A stretch of 49,088 nt of DNA from Aphanizomenon flos-aquae FACHB-1287 (GTDB lineage Bacteria; Cyanobacteriota; Cyanobacteriia; Cyanobacteriales; Nostocaceae), in contig NZ_JACJTO010000033.1 of the NCBI RefSeq assembly GCF_014698755.1, positions 1 through 49,088 on the forward strand, in the 5' to 3' direction. Every line of letters begins with the position of its first letter. The first letter of the stretch is position 1. The notes under the pieces were generated by a model. The model had not been told where the DNA came from. It saw nothing but the letters and a program-made list of their open reading frames with translations, and made no database searches. Positions 36,639 through 44,597 of the stretch are shown piece by piece. Both the position numbers and the translations under genes were made by a program.

Positions 36639-36724
36639 TAGTTAGTTGTTCGTTGTTAGTTGTTAGTTGTTAGTTGTCAGTTGTCAGTTGTCAGTTGTCA
36701 GTTGTCAGTTGTTAGTTGTTAATT
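36639..36724. repeat. STRR heptamer array 1 (TTAGTTG / TTGTCAG)
   Basis: This consists of about 12 tandem heptamers, first TTAGTTG-type, then TTGTCAG-type, then back. TTGTCAG is the classical STRR1 heptamer described in Calothrix and other heterocystous cyanobacteria. It directly abuts the ROK start codon on one side and approaches the stop of the 53-residue gene on the other. Confidence 0.92.
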
Positions 36725-36738
36725 ACTCATTCCCACTT

Positions 36739-36900
36739 CTATTGATTTTTCCTAATAACTTGCACATTTGCAATTGGGTATGAATTATTATGTGCTTGTT
36801 GCCAATTAATAATTGGCGCACCCTTTAAAATACCCGATAAAGCTACAGAAACCATAAACCCACCAGTAGCAGCCGCAATTAAAGTAATGTTATCTTTCAC
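36739..36900 (-). CDS. 53-residue single-pass membrane protein (unannotated)
   Basis: This small gene starts with GTG at 36900, with GAGGGAG 5 nt upstream, an excellent ribosome binding site. The product begins VKDNITLIAAATGGFMVSVA and continues LSGILKGAPIINWQQAHNNS, ending VQVIRKNQ. Residues 6-25 form one hydrophobic, Gly/Ala-rich segment suited to a membrane helix. The remaining 28 residues are polar. No family is recognised. The frame is closed at TAG 36739 and lies exactly between two STRR arrays (36639-36724 and 36935-37001). Support comes from the ribosome site, the codon-like composition and the sensible protein. It could be a short peptide of the upstream permease operon. Confidence 0.6.
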   Translation of the reverse strand: MKDNITLIAAATGGFMVSVALSGILKGAPIINWQQAHNNSYPIANVQVIRKNQ

Positions 36901-36934
36901 ACAACTCCCTCAATAATAATTACATTTTTGTTAG

Positions 36935-37001
36935 CTGACCACTGACCACTGACCACTGACCACTAACCACTAACCACTGACCACTGACCACTGACCACTA
37001 A
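36935..37001. repeat. STRR heptamer array 2 (CTGACCA / CTAACCA)
   Basis: This is about nine to ten tandem heptamers, mostly CTGACCA with CTAACCA variants. It ends directly at the stop codon of the DppC-like permease gene. With array 1 it brackets the 53-residue gene. Confidence 0.9.
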
Positions 37002-37892
37002 CTATCGCCTATTTTCTCTTCTCAAACGAGGATTGACAAATTCATTCAACCCTTCACCAAGTAGTGATAACCCTACCACTAAAGTTGTCATTGCTAAACC
37101 AGGAAACAGAGTAGTCCACCAAATGCCTGTAGGTAGTGCTTCCAGGGCTTGTTTTAAATCATATCCCCATTCCGGGACTTCTTCCGGTAATCCTAACCCT
37201 AAAAATCCTAAACCGCCCAAAACCAAGATAGCATCTGCAGCATTCAGGGTAAAAAGAACAGGGACACTTTGAATAACATTGAAAAATAGATATCGTGATA
37301 AAACAACCCAGGTAGAAGCACCCATAGCTTGTGCAGCTTCTATATATACTTCAGTTTTGACGCTGACGGTGTGATTACGGACAACTCGATAATATTGGGG
37401 AATATAGGCTATACTAATAGCGATCGCTGCATTTAAGATACCTCTACCGACAACAAAAGCCAATGTTACTGACAGTAGTAATCCTGGTAAAGTATAAATA
37501 CTATCCATTAGAAATAATAAAGCTTTATCTAATTTTCCCCCTAAATAACCGCTTACCATCCCTAAAGGCACACCAATAATCATACTCAATGATGTCGCTA
37601 AAGTCACAACTTGCAGCGCGGCCTGGACACCAAACACACTGCGAGAAAAGACATCATAACCTAAACGACTTGTTCCAAACCAGTGTTGAGCCGAAGGTGC
37701 TTGGTGAATAGGGTTAGAAAGAAATTCTTTCGGGTTTTGCAACCAACCCCAACCTTGGAAAACAGGAGCAAAAAAGGCTAAAAAGATAAAAAATAGAGTC
37801 ATACCCAGACCAATCTGCATTAATCGCTGAGATAGGCTAGGATTTTCCGTAAATTTCCAAAAATTTGGCACTTGCTTTTTTATAATCGTCAT
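37002..37892 (-). CDS. ABC transporter permease (DppC/OppC-like)
   Basis: This 296-residue membrane protein has an N-terminal OppC_N segment (LMQIGLGMTLFFIFLAFFAP) and six predicted helices in all. The family binding-protein-dependent motif is EAAQAMGASTWVVLSRYLFF (about 186-205, the EAA loop), preceded by HWFGTSRLGYDVFSR (the usual GTD.xGRDvfSR site). It belongs to peptide/nickel importers, and substrate and ATPase partners are not in the window. The C-terminal end FVNPRLRRENRR is typical. The stop is immediately followed by an STRR array. Confidence 0.9.
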   Translation of the reverse strand: MTIIKKQVPNFWKFTENPSLSQRLMQIGLGMTLFFIFLAFFAPVFQGWGWLQNPKEFLSNPIHQAPSAQHWFGTSRLGYDVFSRSVFGVQAALQVVTLATSLSMIIGVPLGMVSGYLGGKLDKALLFLMDSIYTLPGLLLSVTLAFVVGRGILNAAIAISIAYIPQYYRVVRNHTVSVKTEVYIEAAQAMGASTWVVLSRYLFFNVIQSVPVLFTLNAADAILVLGGLGFLGLGLPEEVPEWGYDLKQALEALPTGIWWTTLFPGLAMTTLVVGLSLLGEGLNEFVNPRLRRENRR

Positions 37893-38101
37893 TTAAACAC
37901 CGGCTTGAAAAATTCGACTAGCTGTCAATTGGATAAATTTATCACTCAACCTAACATGAGCTACAAAAAATAGACAGGGTTTTATTTATAGATAGCATTT
38001 ATTTTTTTCGTTCTGTGATGATAGAAAACTAGAGATATTTGGGAATACTTGGGATTGGAGTGTATATTCGTCCTAATTTTCCATTAATTGTTGAAAATAA
38101 T

Positions 38102-38623
38102 ATGAACAGCCATTTCAGAAAGCAATTTCTAAAATATTGTTTAGCACAAAAGCCAGATAATGGGGGATTTACACTGATTGAACTACTTCTAGTAATCATC
38201 ATAGTGGGTATATTGTCTGCCATAGCTTTACCCTCATTTATTCAACAATCCTCTAAAGCTAAACAGGTAGAAGCTAAACTATTTGTTGGCTCCATGAACC
38301 GCGCTCAACAGGTTTACTATTTAGAAAATACCACCTTTACCAATGCTGTTGATGACTTAGGTATTGGTATTAAATCACAAACCGATAATTACGAATACAA
38401 CATCAGTATGTCCAGCAGCACAATAGCTACAAATAACGGTATCTCTAAAAAAGGGTCTTTAAAATCCTACGTAGGAGTTACTTTTTTAAAAACCTTGATC
38501 AGCGATACTACTGACCATGTAGCTATAAGTATTTTATGCGAAAGTCCTGCTATTGGTGAAGGTACTCAGCAAACAATGGCTTTAAATCAGTGTCCTAGCA
38601 ATTGGATACCGTTACAAAAATAA
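38102..38623 (+). CDS. Type IV pilin-like protein (first)
   Basis: This is a 173-residue prepilin from ATG 38102; the extended reading from 38039 starts at TTG and is not supported. Leader MNSHFRKQFLKYCLAQKPDN then GG is cut before F23. The +5 Glu (FTLIE) and the hydrophobic spine LLLVIIIVGILSAIALPSF are standard. The C-terminal globular part (NRAQQVYYLENTTFTNAVDD) is PilA-like, with two Cys near the end (LCESP, NQCPS) for the disulfide loop. It is related to, but clearly distinct from, the two pilins downstream (about 257 bp away). It is probably a minor pilin or a major pilin variant. Confidence 0.9.
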   Translation: MNSHFRKQFLKYCLAQKPDNGGFTLIELLLVIIIVGILSAIALPSFIQQSSKAKQVEAKLFVGSMNRAQQVYYLENTTFTNAVDDLGIGIKSQTDNYEYNISMSSSTIATNNGISKKGSLKSYVGVTFLKTLISDTTDHVAISILCESPAIGEGTQQTMALNQCPSNWIPLQK

Positions 38624-38830
38624 CATAAAACCACTATAACACCCTTGAATTAACTCTGAAAACCAAGGCCTCTGATTTTTTCCAGAAGTCGAGGACTTGA
38701 CCATTGCATAGAAAAAATATAATCACACCAAGATCCTATATAAATAAGCTTTTTTAGCCTTTTTCTCTGTCTAGGGAAAAAATATTCTTAGTGAAATGAC
38801 ATGAAAAGGCTCAAATCTGGGTAACTTATC

Positions 38831-39371
38831 TACATAAACAAAAGAAGCAAGCAACACTAACCCTGTAAGGAAAACTCCTATGAAAACTGAATTGAAAGCA
38901 AAATTTTTGCAACACCTTGTTGGTAAAAAGAAAGATGATCAAGGTTTTACCCTGATTGAATTGTTAGTTGTGATCATCATCATCGGTATTTTGTCTGCTA
39001 TTGCTCTTCCCTCCTTTTTGAACCAAGCTAAGAAAGCTAGACAATCTGAGGCTAAGACCTATGTTGGTTCTATGAACAGAGGTCAGCAAGCTTTCTACAC
39101 AGAAAATGACTCTTTTACTAGTAGTGTTGATGCTATGGGTGTTGGTATTGGTACTCAGACTGCCAATTACGTATATATAGCGGTTGCTGGTGCTGGTACT
39201 GGAACCCAGCTTTTCGCTGCTAACTACTCTAGTTCCGCAAGTTCTGGCAGTGGACTGAAAAACTACGGTGGTGTTGTTTCTTTAAGAACTGCTGGAGCTA
39301 ACTCCGAGGTAACAAGCCTAGCATTTATGTGTGAAACTAATAACGTGGATACAGTTGGATCTGCTGCCGTT
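38831..39371 (+). repeat. Tandem duplication, copy A
   Basis: By reading, 541 bp from the upstream region into the pilin gene appear identical to 39585-40125 (offset 754). Identity stops at the codon for residue 165 (D versus N). The flanks diverge moderately but still align, so the duplicated unit is about 750 bp. The upstream part contains the RBS AAGGAAAACTCCT before each ATG. Confidence 0.92.
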
Positions 39372-39425
39372 GATATAGCTGCTACAAGTACATCTTGTGC
39401 GGACGGTGGTAAAGCAATTAAGTAA
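38880..39425 (+). CDS. Type IV pilin (PilA-like), tandem copy 1
   Basis: This is a 181-residue prepilin. Its 22-residue leader ends KKKDDQG, the mature protein begins FTLIELLVVIIIIGILSAIA and the +5 Glu is present. The middle NQAKKARQSEAKTYVGSMNR and GQQAFYTENDSF are the cyanobacterial PilA signature, followed by a Gly/Ala/Ser-rich globular domain with two Cys (MCETNN and SCADGG). It forms the type IV pilus fibre for motility, DNA uptake or adhesion after processing by PilD. It is nearly identical to the next gene; the only differences are in the last 20 residues (VDIAATSTSCADGGKAIK here). RBS AAGGA is 9 nt upstream. Confidence 0.95.
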   Translation: MKTELKAKFLQHLVGKKKDDQGFTLIELLVVIIIIGILSAIALPSFLNQAKKARQSEAKTYVGSMNRGQQAFYTENDSFTSSVDAMGVGIGTQTANYVYIAVAGAGTGTQLFAANYSSSASSGSGLKNYGGVVSLRTAGANSEVTSLAFMCETNNVDTVGSAAVDIAATSTSCADGGKAIK

Positions 39426-39633
39426 TTCTGGAATTGTTGTTATTGGCAATTAAGAGTAAGATTAGATAATTAACCTTCTATGTAAGACCTAGAGAGTTTA
39501 AGCTTTGTCAACCATTGTCCTATCTCTAGGAAAAAATATTTTTGGTGAGGTGATATGAAAATGCTCATAACTGGGTAAGTTATTTACATAAACAAAAGAA
39601 GCAAGCAACACTAACCCTGTAAGGAAAACTCCT

Positions 39634-40179
39634 ATGAAAACTGAATTGAAAGCAAAATTTTTGCAACACCTTGTTGGTAAAAAGAAAGATGATCAAGGTT
39701 TTACCCTGATTGAATTGTTAGTTGTGATCATCATCATCGGTATTTTGTCTGCTATTGCTCTTCCCTCCTTTTTGAACCAAGCTAAGAAAGCTAGACAATC
39801 TGAGGCTAAGACCTATGTTGGTTCTATGAACAGAGGTCAGCAAGCTTTCTACACAGAAAATGACTCTTTTACTAGTAGTGTTGATGCTATGGGTGTTGGT
39901 ATTGGTACTCAGACTGCCAATTACGTATATATAGCGGTTGCTGGTGCTGGTACTGGAACCCAGCTTTTCGCTGCTAACTACTCTAGTTCCGCAAGTTCTG
40001 GCAGTGGACTGAAAAACTACGGTGGTGTTGTTTCTTTAAGAACTGCTGGAGCTAACTCCGAGGTAACAAGCCTAGCATTTATGTGTGAAACTAATAACGT
40101 GGATACAGTTGGATCTGCTGCCGTTAATATAGCTGCTATAAGTACAGGTTGTGCGACTGGTGGTAAATCAATTAAGTAA
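39634..40179 (+). CDS. Type IV pilin (PilA-like), tandem copy 2
   Basis: This is a 181-residue prepilin identical to the first copy up to residue 164. The C-terminus then reads VNIAAISTGCATGGKSIK. Five to six residue changes fall in and around the second Cys of the disulfide loop, the region usually exposed on the pilus surface. Upstream sequence is also duplicated, so expression signals are shared. It ends in an imperfect hairpin and is followed 230 bp later by the GT41 glycosyltransferase gene, which may modify it. Confidence 0.95.
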   Translation: MKTELKAKFLQHLVGKKKDDQGFTLIELLVVIIIIGILSAIALPSFLNQAKKARQSEAKTYVGSMNRGQQAFYTENDSFTSSVDAMGVGIGTQTANYVYIAVAGAGTGTQLFAANYSSSASSGSGLKNYGGVVSLRTAGANSEVTSLAFMCETNNVDTVGSAAVNIAAISTGCATGGKSIK

Positions 40180-40219
40180 TTCTTGAGTTGTTCTTGGCAA
40201 TTAAGAGTAAGATTAGACA

Positions 40220-40252
40220 ATTAACCTTCTATGTGACATATAGAGGGTTAAT
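40220..40252 (+). terminator. Hairpin after the second pilin gene
   Basis: ATTAACCTTCTATGTG pairs with CATATAGAGGGTTAAT to give a long imperfect stem, followed by GTCTTTGTT. A weaker version follows copy 1 near 39470-39510. It could stop transcription or stabilise abundant pilin mRNA. Confidence 0.6.
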
Positions 40253-40410
40253 GTCTTTGTTGAGAAGTAATATATATAGCAGTTTCCATGGTCAAGAAAT
40301 ACACCCCCCGCTGTGGCACACCTTCCTATAAGCTTTGGGGAGGGTTGGGGAGAGATAATTCTATATTAGAGAGGGAAAGGCTGTATATGGAGTATATAGG
40401 TAAAAATTAG

Positions 40411-42654
40411 ATGATTGAAGCTAACTGGCAGGAACAGGCACAGGAGTATCTGATTAATGAAGATTATAGTGTGGCAGCAAAACTGTATAGGGAAGCAATA
40501 GAAAGAGAACCTGATATTAAAAATTATTACTGGTATTTAGGATTACTATTATTATTACAAGGTCAGGAAACGGAGGCACAAGTCACTTGGTTTACGGCAT
40601 TATCAGAAGTAGCTCCAGCAGATTTTGATACTAAAGAATTATTAGAAGTTTTAAACACAGAAGCGGAGCGTCGTATCGCAATTGAGGACTATCATCTTGC
40701 TTGGGCAATTCGTCAGCATATCAGAGAAATTGCCCCTGAAAATATTAATAATTTATTGGGTTTGGTGGTAATTGTGATTCAATTACCGACCTTTGAGGAT
40801 GATTGTCCAGAGTTGTTAAAATCTATCAGTGATTCCTTATCTATGACAATAGATAATTGTGATCTGAATTTGTTATTAGATGTTATTAATAAATTGTTAA
40901 TTTATACAAGTACAGGAAAATCAGAATTTAATTCAATTGTTGATTTTGTGAAAATTTGTCTACAGAATTATCCAGATAGTTTGATAAAGATAATTATTAG
41001 ATCTATCATGGTTCAATGTATCAAAGTATCAGCTTTTTATAAAAGACCTGACTTAGCATCAAAATTTGCAGAACTTTGTTTAGAGAGAATTCCTAAGAAT
41101 TATCATCTTGAACATAGAGAAATTTTAATAGCAATATCATATATGTATCAAAACTGTGGACAATATGATAAAGGAATAGAATCAGGTAAATTATGTTATG
41201 AATTATCAGATAATTTAGTAGAAAAAATTTGTGCTAACCAGGTTGTTCTGCGAGGATTAATGACTTCTGGTAGTTATTGGCAAGAAGCTAATGATTGCTT
41301 GCAAGAGCAGATTATATTAGCTGGGAAGTTAGTAGAAACCCAACCTGATATTGATCAGATAGTAGATCTAAATAGATTATCTCAGGTGTTGTTTTTCGTT
41401 CCGTATTTTGAAGATAAACCGGAAAGAAACCACATACTTAAAAATCAGATTTCTAGTTTTTGCCAATCTCAATTTATTCAAAAGGAAGTAGAAATTGCAG
41501 AAAGGAATTCTAAAAATATAAATATAAGAAGACAAAATTTAAACGGAAATAAGCAAATATTTAATATTGGTTATATTTCCCATTGTTTTAAGAAACATTC
41601 TGTTGGTTGGTTATGCCGTTGGCTGTTTAAATATCATAATCCAGAAAGATTTAAAATCTCTTGTTATTCTTTTGACGAGTCTGAAAGACTGGAAATGTTT
41701 ACCGAAAATAATTTTGTTAGGAACTCATATAACTTTTACAAGTTTGGAATTGATCAAAGTGATAAAGTTTGGGAGCAAATCCAAGGGGACGAAATTGATA
41801 TTTTAGTTGATTTAGATAGTGTAACTTCGGATTCAACTTGTGAATTGATGTCAATTAAATCTGCACCGATACAGGTAACATGGTTAGGGTGGGATAGTTC
41901 AGGATTACCATCAATTGACTATTTTATAGCTGATCCTTATGTGCTACCAGAATCAGCACAGAATTATTATAGTGAGACAATTTGGAGATTACCGCAAACT
42001 TATATTGCTGTTGATGGTTTTGAGGTAGATGTACCTGATTTACGAAGGGAGGATTTAGATATTCCCAGTGATGCGATTATTTATTTTATGACCCAAAAGG
42101 GGTACAAAAGGCATCTACCTCATTTAAAATTACAAATGAGAATTATCAAAGAAGTACCTAATAGCTATCTTTTGATCAAAGGGGATGCTGATCCAAAAAC
42201 GACCAAGTTATTTTTTGAGAAAATTGCAGAGGAAGAAGGTGTAGATTTTGAGCGGATTAGATTTTTACCCCATGTCCGTAGCGAAGCCGTCCACCGTGCT
42301 AATTTACAGATTGCTGATGTGGTTCTTGATACTTATCCCTATAATGGAGCAACGACAACTTTAGAAACTCTATGGATGGGTGTTCCTTTAGTTACAAGAG
42401 TGGGTGAACAATTTTCGGCTCGCAATAGCTACGGTATGATGATGAATGCAGGGATTACAGAGGGTATTGCTTGGAGTGAGAATGAGTATGTTGAGTGGGG
42501 TGTGCGTTTAGGTAAGGATGAAAAATTAAGACAGGAAATATCGTGGAAGTTACGACAGTCAAGACATACAGCACCCCTATGGAATGCCAAAAAGTTTACC
42601 CGGGAGATGGAAACAGCCTATGAGCAAATGTGGCAGAGATATGTTGATAGTTGA
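40411..42654 (+). CDS. TPR/GT41 O-linked GlcNAc transferase-like (SPINDLY-type)
   Basis: This 747-residue protein has N-terminal TPR-like helices (EDYSVAAKLYREAIEREPDI, then YYWYLGLLLLLQGQETEAQV) and a long helical middle. The GT41 catalytic part is from about 384: FNIGYISHCFKKHSVGW, DILVDLDSVTSD, PIQVTWLGWDSSGLPSIDYF, IADPYVLPE, LPQTYIAVD, IRFLPHVRSEAVHRANLQIA, DVVLDTYPYNGATTTLETLW and MGVPLVTRVGEQFSARNSYG. These match OGT/SPINDLY sugar-donor motifs. It should attach a sugar to Ser/Thr of a protein. Immediately following three pilin genes on the same strand, pilin is the natural candidate target, as an inference. It is cytoplasmic, with no signal peptide. Confidence 0.88.
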   Translation: MIEANWQEQAQEYLINEDYSVAAKLYREAIEREPDIKNYYWYLGLLLLLQGQETEAQVTWFTALSEVAPADFDTKELLEVLNTEAERRIAIEDYHLAWAIRQHIREIAPENINNLLGLVVIVIQLPTFEDDCPELLKSISDSLSMTIDNCDLNLLLDVINKLLIYTSTGKSEFNSIVDFVKICLQNYPDSLIKIIIRSIMVQCIKVSAFYKRPDLASKFAELCLERIPKNYHLEHREILIAISYMYQNCGQYDKGIESGKLCYELSDNLVEKICANQVVLRGLMTSGSYWQEANDCLQEQIILAGKLVETQPDIDQIVDLNRLSQVLFFVPYFEDKPERNHILKNQISSFCQSQFIQKEVEIAERNSKNINIRRQNLNGNKQIFNIGYISHCFKKHSVGWLCRWLFKYHNPERFKISCYSFDESERLEMFTENNFVRNSYNFYKFGIDQSDKVWEQIQGDEIDILVDLDSVTSDSTCELMSIKSAPIQVTWLGWDSSGLPSIDYFIADPYVLPESAQNYYSETIWRLPQTYIAVDGFEVDVPDLRREDLDIPSDAIIYFMTQKGYKRHLPHLKLQMRIIKEVPNSYLLIKGDADPKTTKLFFEKIAEEEGVDFERIRFLPHVRSEAVHRANLQIADVVLDTYPYNGATTTLETLWMGVPLVTRVGEQFSARNSYGMMMNAGITEGIAWSENEYVEWGVRLGKDEKLRQEISWKLRQSRHTAPLWNAKKFTREMETAYEQMWQRYVDS

Positions 42655-42733
42655 GGTTAGTAATCAGCAAAATCCCCGACTTCCTGGGGTGATTTTTCTA
42701 TAGGTACATAAATTAATCTTAGGAGTCGGGAAT

Positions 42734-42752
42734 ATACAGCGGTTTCCGCTCT
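42734..42752 (+). repeat. Left arm of a 19-bp inverted repeat
   Basis: ATACAGCGGTTTCCGCTCT is the exact reverse complement of 43517-43535. The arms are about 760 bp apart and enclose the 2TM gene. A hairpin-like CCGACTTCC...GGAGTCGG repeat lies immediately upstream at about 42677-42730. Confidence 0.8.
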
Positions 42753-42827
42753 GATTACTTAAACTTTTGTGGTGGGGGTATCTTTCCCGCTAGATATGTA
42801 CCTCATAACACCAGGAAGGGCTGTATT

Positions 42828-43196
42828 TTAGGTATTACTTGTATAAGCCTTAATTCCATGTAGTAATAAACCTAGTCCCCATCCTAATATAGGATAAATT
42901 GCCCAGAAATATCCAGGACTTACTAGCAAGTTTAACAGCACTAAAAAACCATTAATTGCTAGAAAAACAAATAGGTGTGATTTGAATCCTTTGCGTTGTT
43001 GACCATGGGATATTTGCTCTTTTTTCACTGCTAAATTATTTTTTATCCACTCTTGTTCTGCAACTTGTAGCGACTCTGAAGAAACACCTAACTCTGAAGC
43101 TATTTCTATTATTTGTTCCCTTGTGTATTCTCCCTGTTGCTTCCTTTTAAAAGCTACTTCGAGAATTTGCTGCATTTCCTCTGAGTTGTAAGTCAT
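42828..43196 (-). CDS. 2TM domain-containing protein
   Basis: This is a 122-residue protein from ATG 43196; the TTG at 43202 adds two residues. The N-terminal region (EMQQILEVAFKRKQQGEYTR, EQIIEIASELGVSSESLQVA) is a small helical domain found in front of 2TM membrane proteins. The C-terminal half has two hydrophobic helices (HLFVFLAINGFLVLLNLLVS and YFWAIYPILGWGLGLLLHGI) with the RKGFKSH basic link. The function is unknown; the family is widespread in cyanobacteria. It is flanked by the perfect 19-bp inverted repeat. Confidence 0.82.
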   Translation of the reverse strand: MTYNSEEMQQILEVAFKRKQQGEYTREQIIEIASELGVSSESLQVAEQEWIKNNLAVKKEQISHGQQRKGFKSHLFVFLAINGFLVLLNLLVSPGYFWAIYPILGWGLGLLLHGIKAYTSNT

Positions 43197-43202
43197 TATC
43201 AA

Positions 43203-43538
43203 TACCTAAAATGGTAAAAAATACTTTGGAGATTGATTTTTGGATTTGAAATGGTAAGTACCTGGACAGAATTAATTACATTTTCTATGCTTATGAACTG
43301 AGGATATTGTCAAGTCTATATCTATGGGTCTAAAACTTTTCCAAATTCCTCTTAGAAAGACATTTTACATTTTAAAAATAATTGATGTCGTAATTGATGG
43401 TACAAATTTAGTATTAAGTAGCATCAAATACCATATTTTCTATTGAATACTTTTAGCTATTTTTACAGCACTTCCCGGTGTTGTAAGAGTTTGATGATTT
43501 AACTTTATAACTCATAAGAGCGGAAACCGCTGTATTAA
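43203..43538. other. Intergenic region between the 2TM gene and tRNA-Phe
   Basis: This 336-bp stretch is AT-rich with no convincing reading frame. It contains the right arm of the inverted repeat (43517-43535) and presumably the promoter of the 2TM gene. I see nothing else. Confidence 0.6.
43517..43535 (+). repeat. Right arm of a 19-bp inverted repeat
   Basis: AGAGCGGAAACCGCTGTAT is the reverse complement of 42734-42752. It is 3 bp from the 3' end of the tRNA-Phe gene and is also self-complementary in part (AGCGG AAA CCGCT). Confidence 0.8.
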
Positions 43539-43611
<73 letters not shown>

Positions 43612-43689
43612 GTGGGGCTTTCTGCTTACCACCGCAACTTAATCTAACATAAGAAAAAAGATGAGTCAAGGGGTTATGCAAAAAAATTT

Positions 43690-44523
43690 TCAATTAACCT
43701 TCAGGGTCAATTTTACCCAACTAAACACGGTCACAAATACCAAAAATTGAACAAAAACAATACTGGGACCTGAAGCTAGGTTAAACAAACCAGAAATCAT
43801 CATTCCCCCAATACTACTACTGAAACCGACAACCACCGATAGAATCAAAAAGCGGCTGAAATGGTGACTCATGAGTTTGGCTGTAGCGGCCGGAATTACT
43901 AAAAACGCATTCACCAATAAAACACCGACGGCTTTAATCGCTACAGCTACAGCCAGAGAAAGCAAAATAACGAATCCATAACGATATAATTGTACAGGTA
44001 TGCCTTGCACTTGAGCAACATCGGGATTAAGAGTTAATAATATCTGTTGTGGTAAAGTTGATAATAAAAAAACGCTACTACCCACAAGTACCAACAGGGT
44101 CAAAATTAAATCTGTGTTATCTATGGCTAAAATATCGCCAAATAGTACCCCCATTAAGTTACCGCGATATCCTTTAATAAAACTGGTGAGAATTACACCG
44201 ATTGCTAATGCTCCAGATAGAACTATACTGAGAATACTATCACTAGCCAAATCAGTTTTATCAATTAGGTAAAGAACGACAACCCCAAAAATTAAAGTAA
44301 AAGGCAATAACATCCAAGTAGGATTAATGTTAAGTAACACGCCTAAAGCCACACCTACTAGGGCTGCATGACCCACTGCATGGCTAAAAAAAGATAACTG
44401 ACGTAAGGTTACAAAACAGCCCAACAAGCCGCCTAATATGCCCATTAATACAGCCCCCATAATAGCCCGCTGCATAAAAGGAAATTGCAATAAATTCACC
44501 AAGTCATGATAATTAATGGTCAT
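43690..44523 (-). CDS. znuB: Zinc/manganese ABC transporter permease (ZnuB-like)
   Basis: This 277-residue ABC-3 family membrane subunit has about eight helices. Motifs are MGAVLMGILGGLLGCFVTLRQLSFFSHAVGHAALVGVALG (in part: RQLSFFSHAVGHAALVGVAL), GVLFGDILAI and KAVGVLLVNAFLVIPAATAK. It forms the channel that imports Zn(2+) (or Mn(2+)) delivered by ZnuA. It is the last gene of the three-gene set znuA-znuC-znuB, 74 bp after znuC, and is followed by tRNA-Phe. The metal specificity is inferred from gene order and the upstream Zur-like site. Confidence 0.88.
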   Translation of the reverse strand: MTINYHDLVNLLQFPFMQRAIMGAVLMGILGGLLGCFVTLRQLSFFSHAVGHAALVGVALGVLLNINPTWMLLPFTLIFGVVVLYLIDKTDLASDSILSIVLSGALAIGVILTSFIKGYRGNLMGVLFGDILAIDNTDLILTLLVLVGSSVFLLSTLPQQILLTLNPDVAQVQGIPVQLYRYGFVILLSLAVAVAIKAVGVLLVNAFLVIPAATAKLMSHHFSRFLILSVVVGFSSSIGGMMISGLFNLASGPSIVFVQFLVFVTVFSWVKLTLKVN

Positions 44524-44597
44524 ATTAGAAACAATGAATTGGGAAATTTAACCTTTTTAATCTTGATTTTTCGCGCCTTTGCGTGAGATAGATTCAT

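Noticed and set aside
36639-37001. Possible CRISPR or centromere-like array
   Set aside because: The repeats are 7 bp long and directly adjacent, fitting STRR DNA. No spacers are present and a small gene lies between the two blocks.
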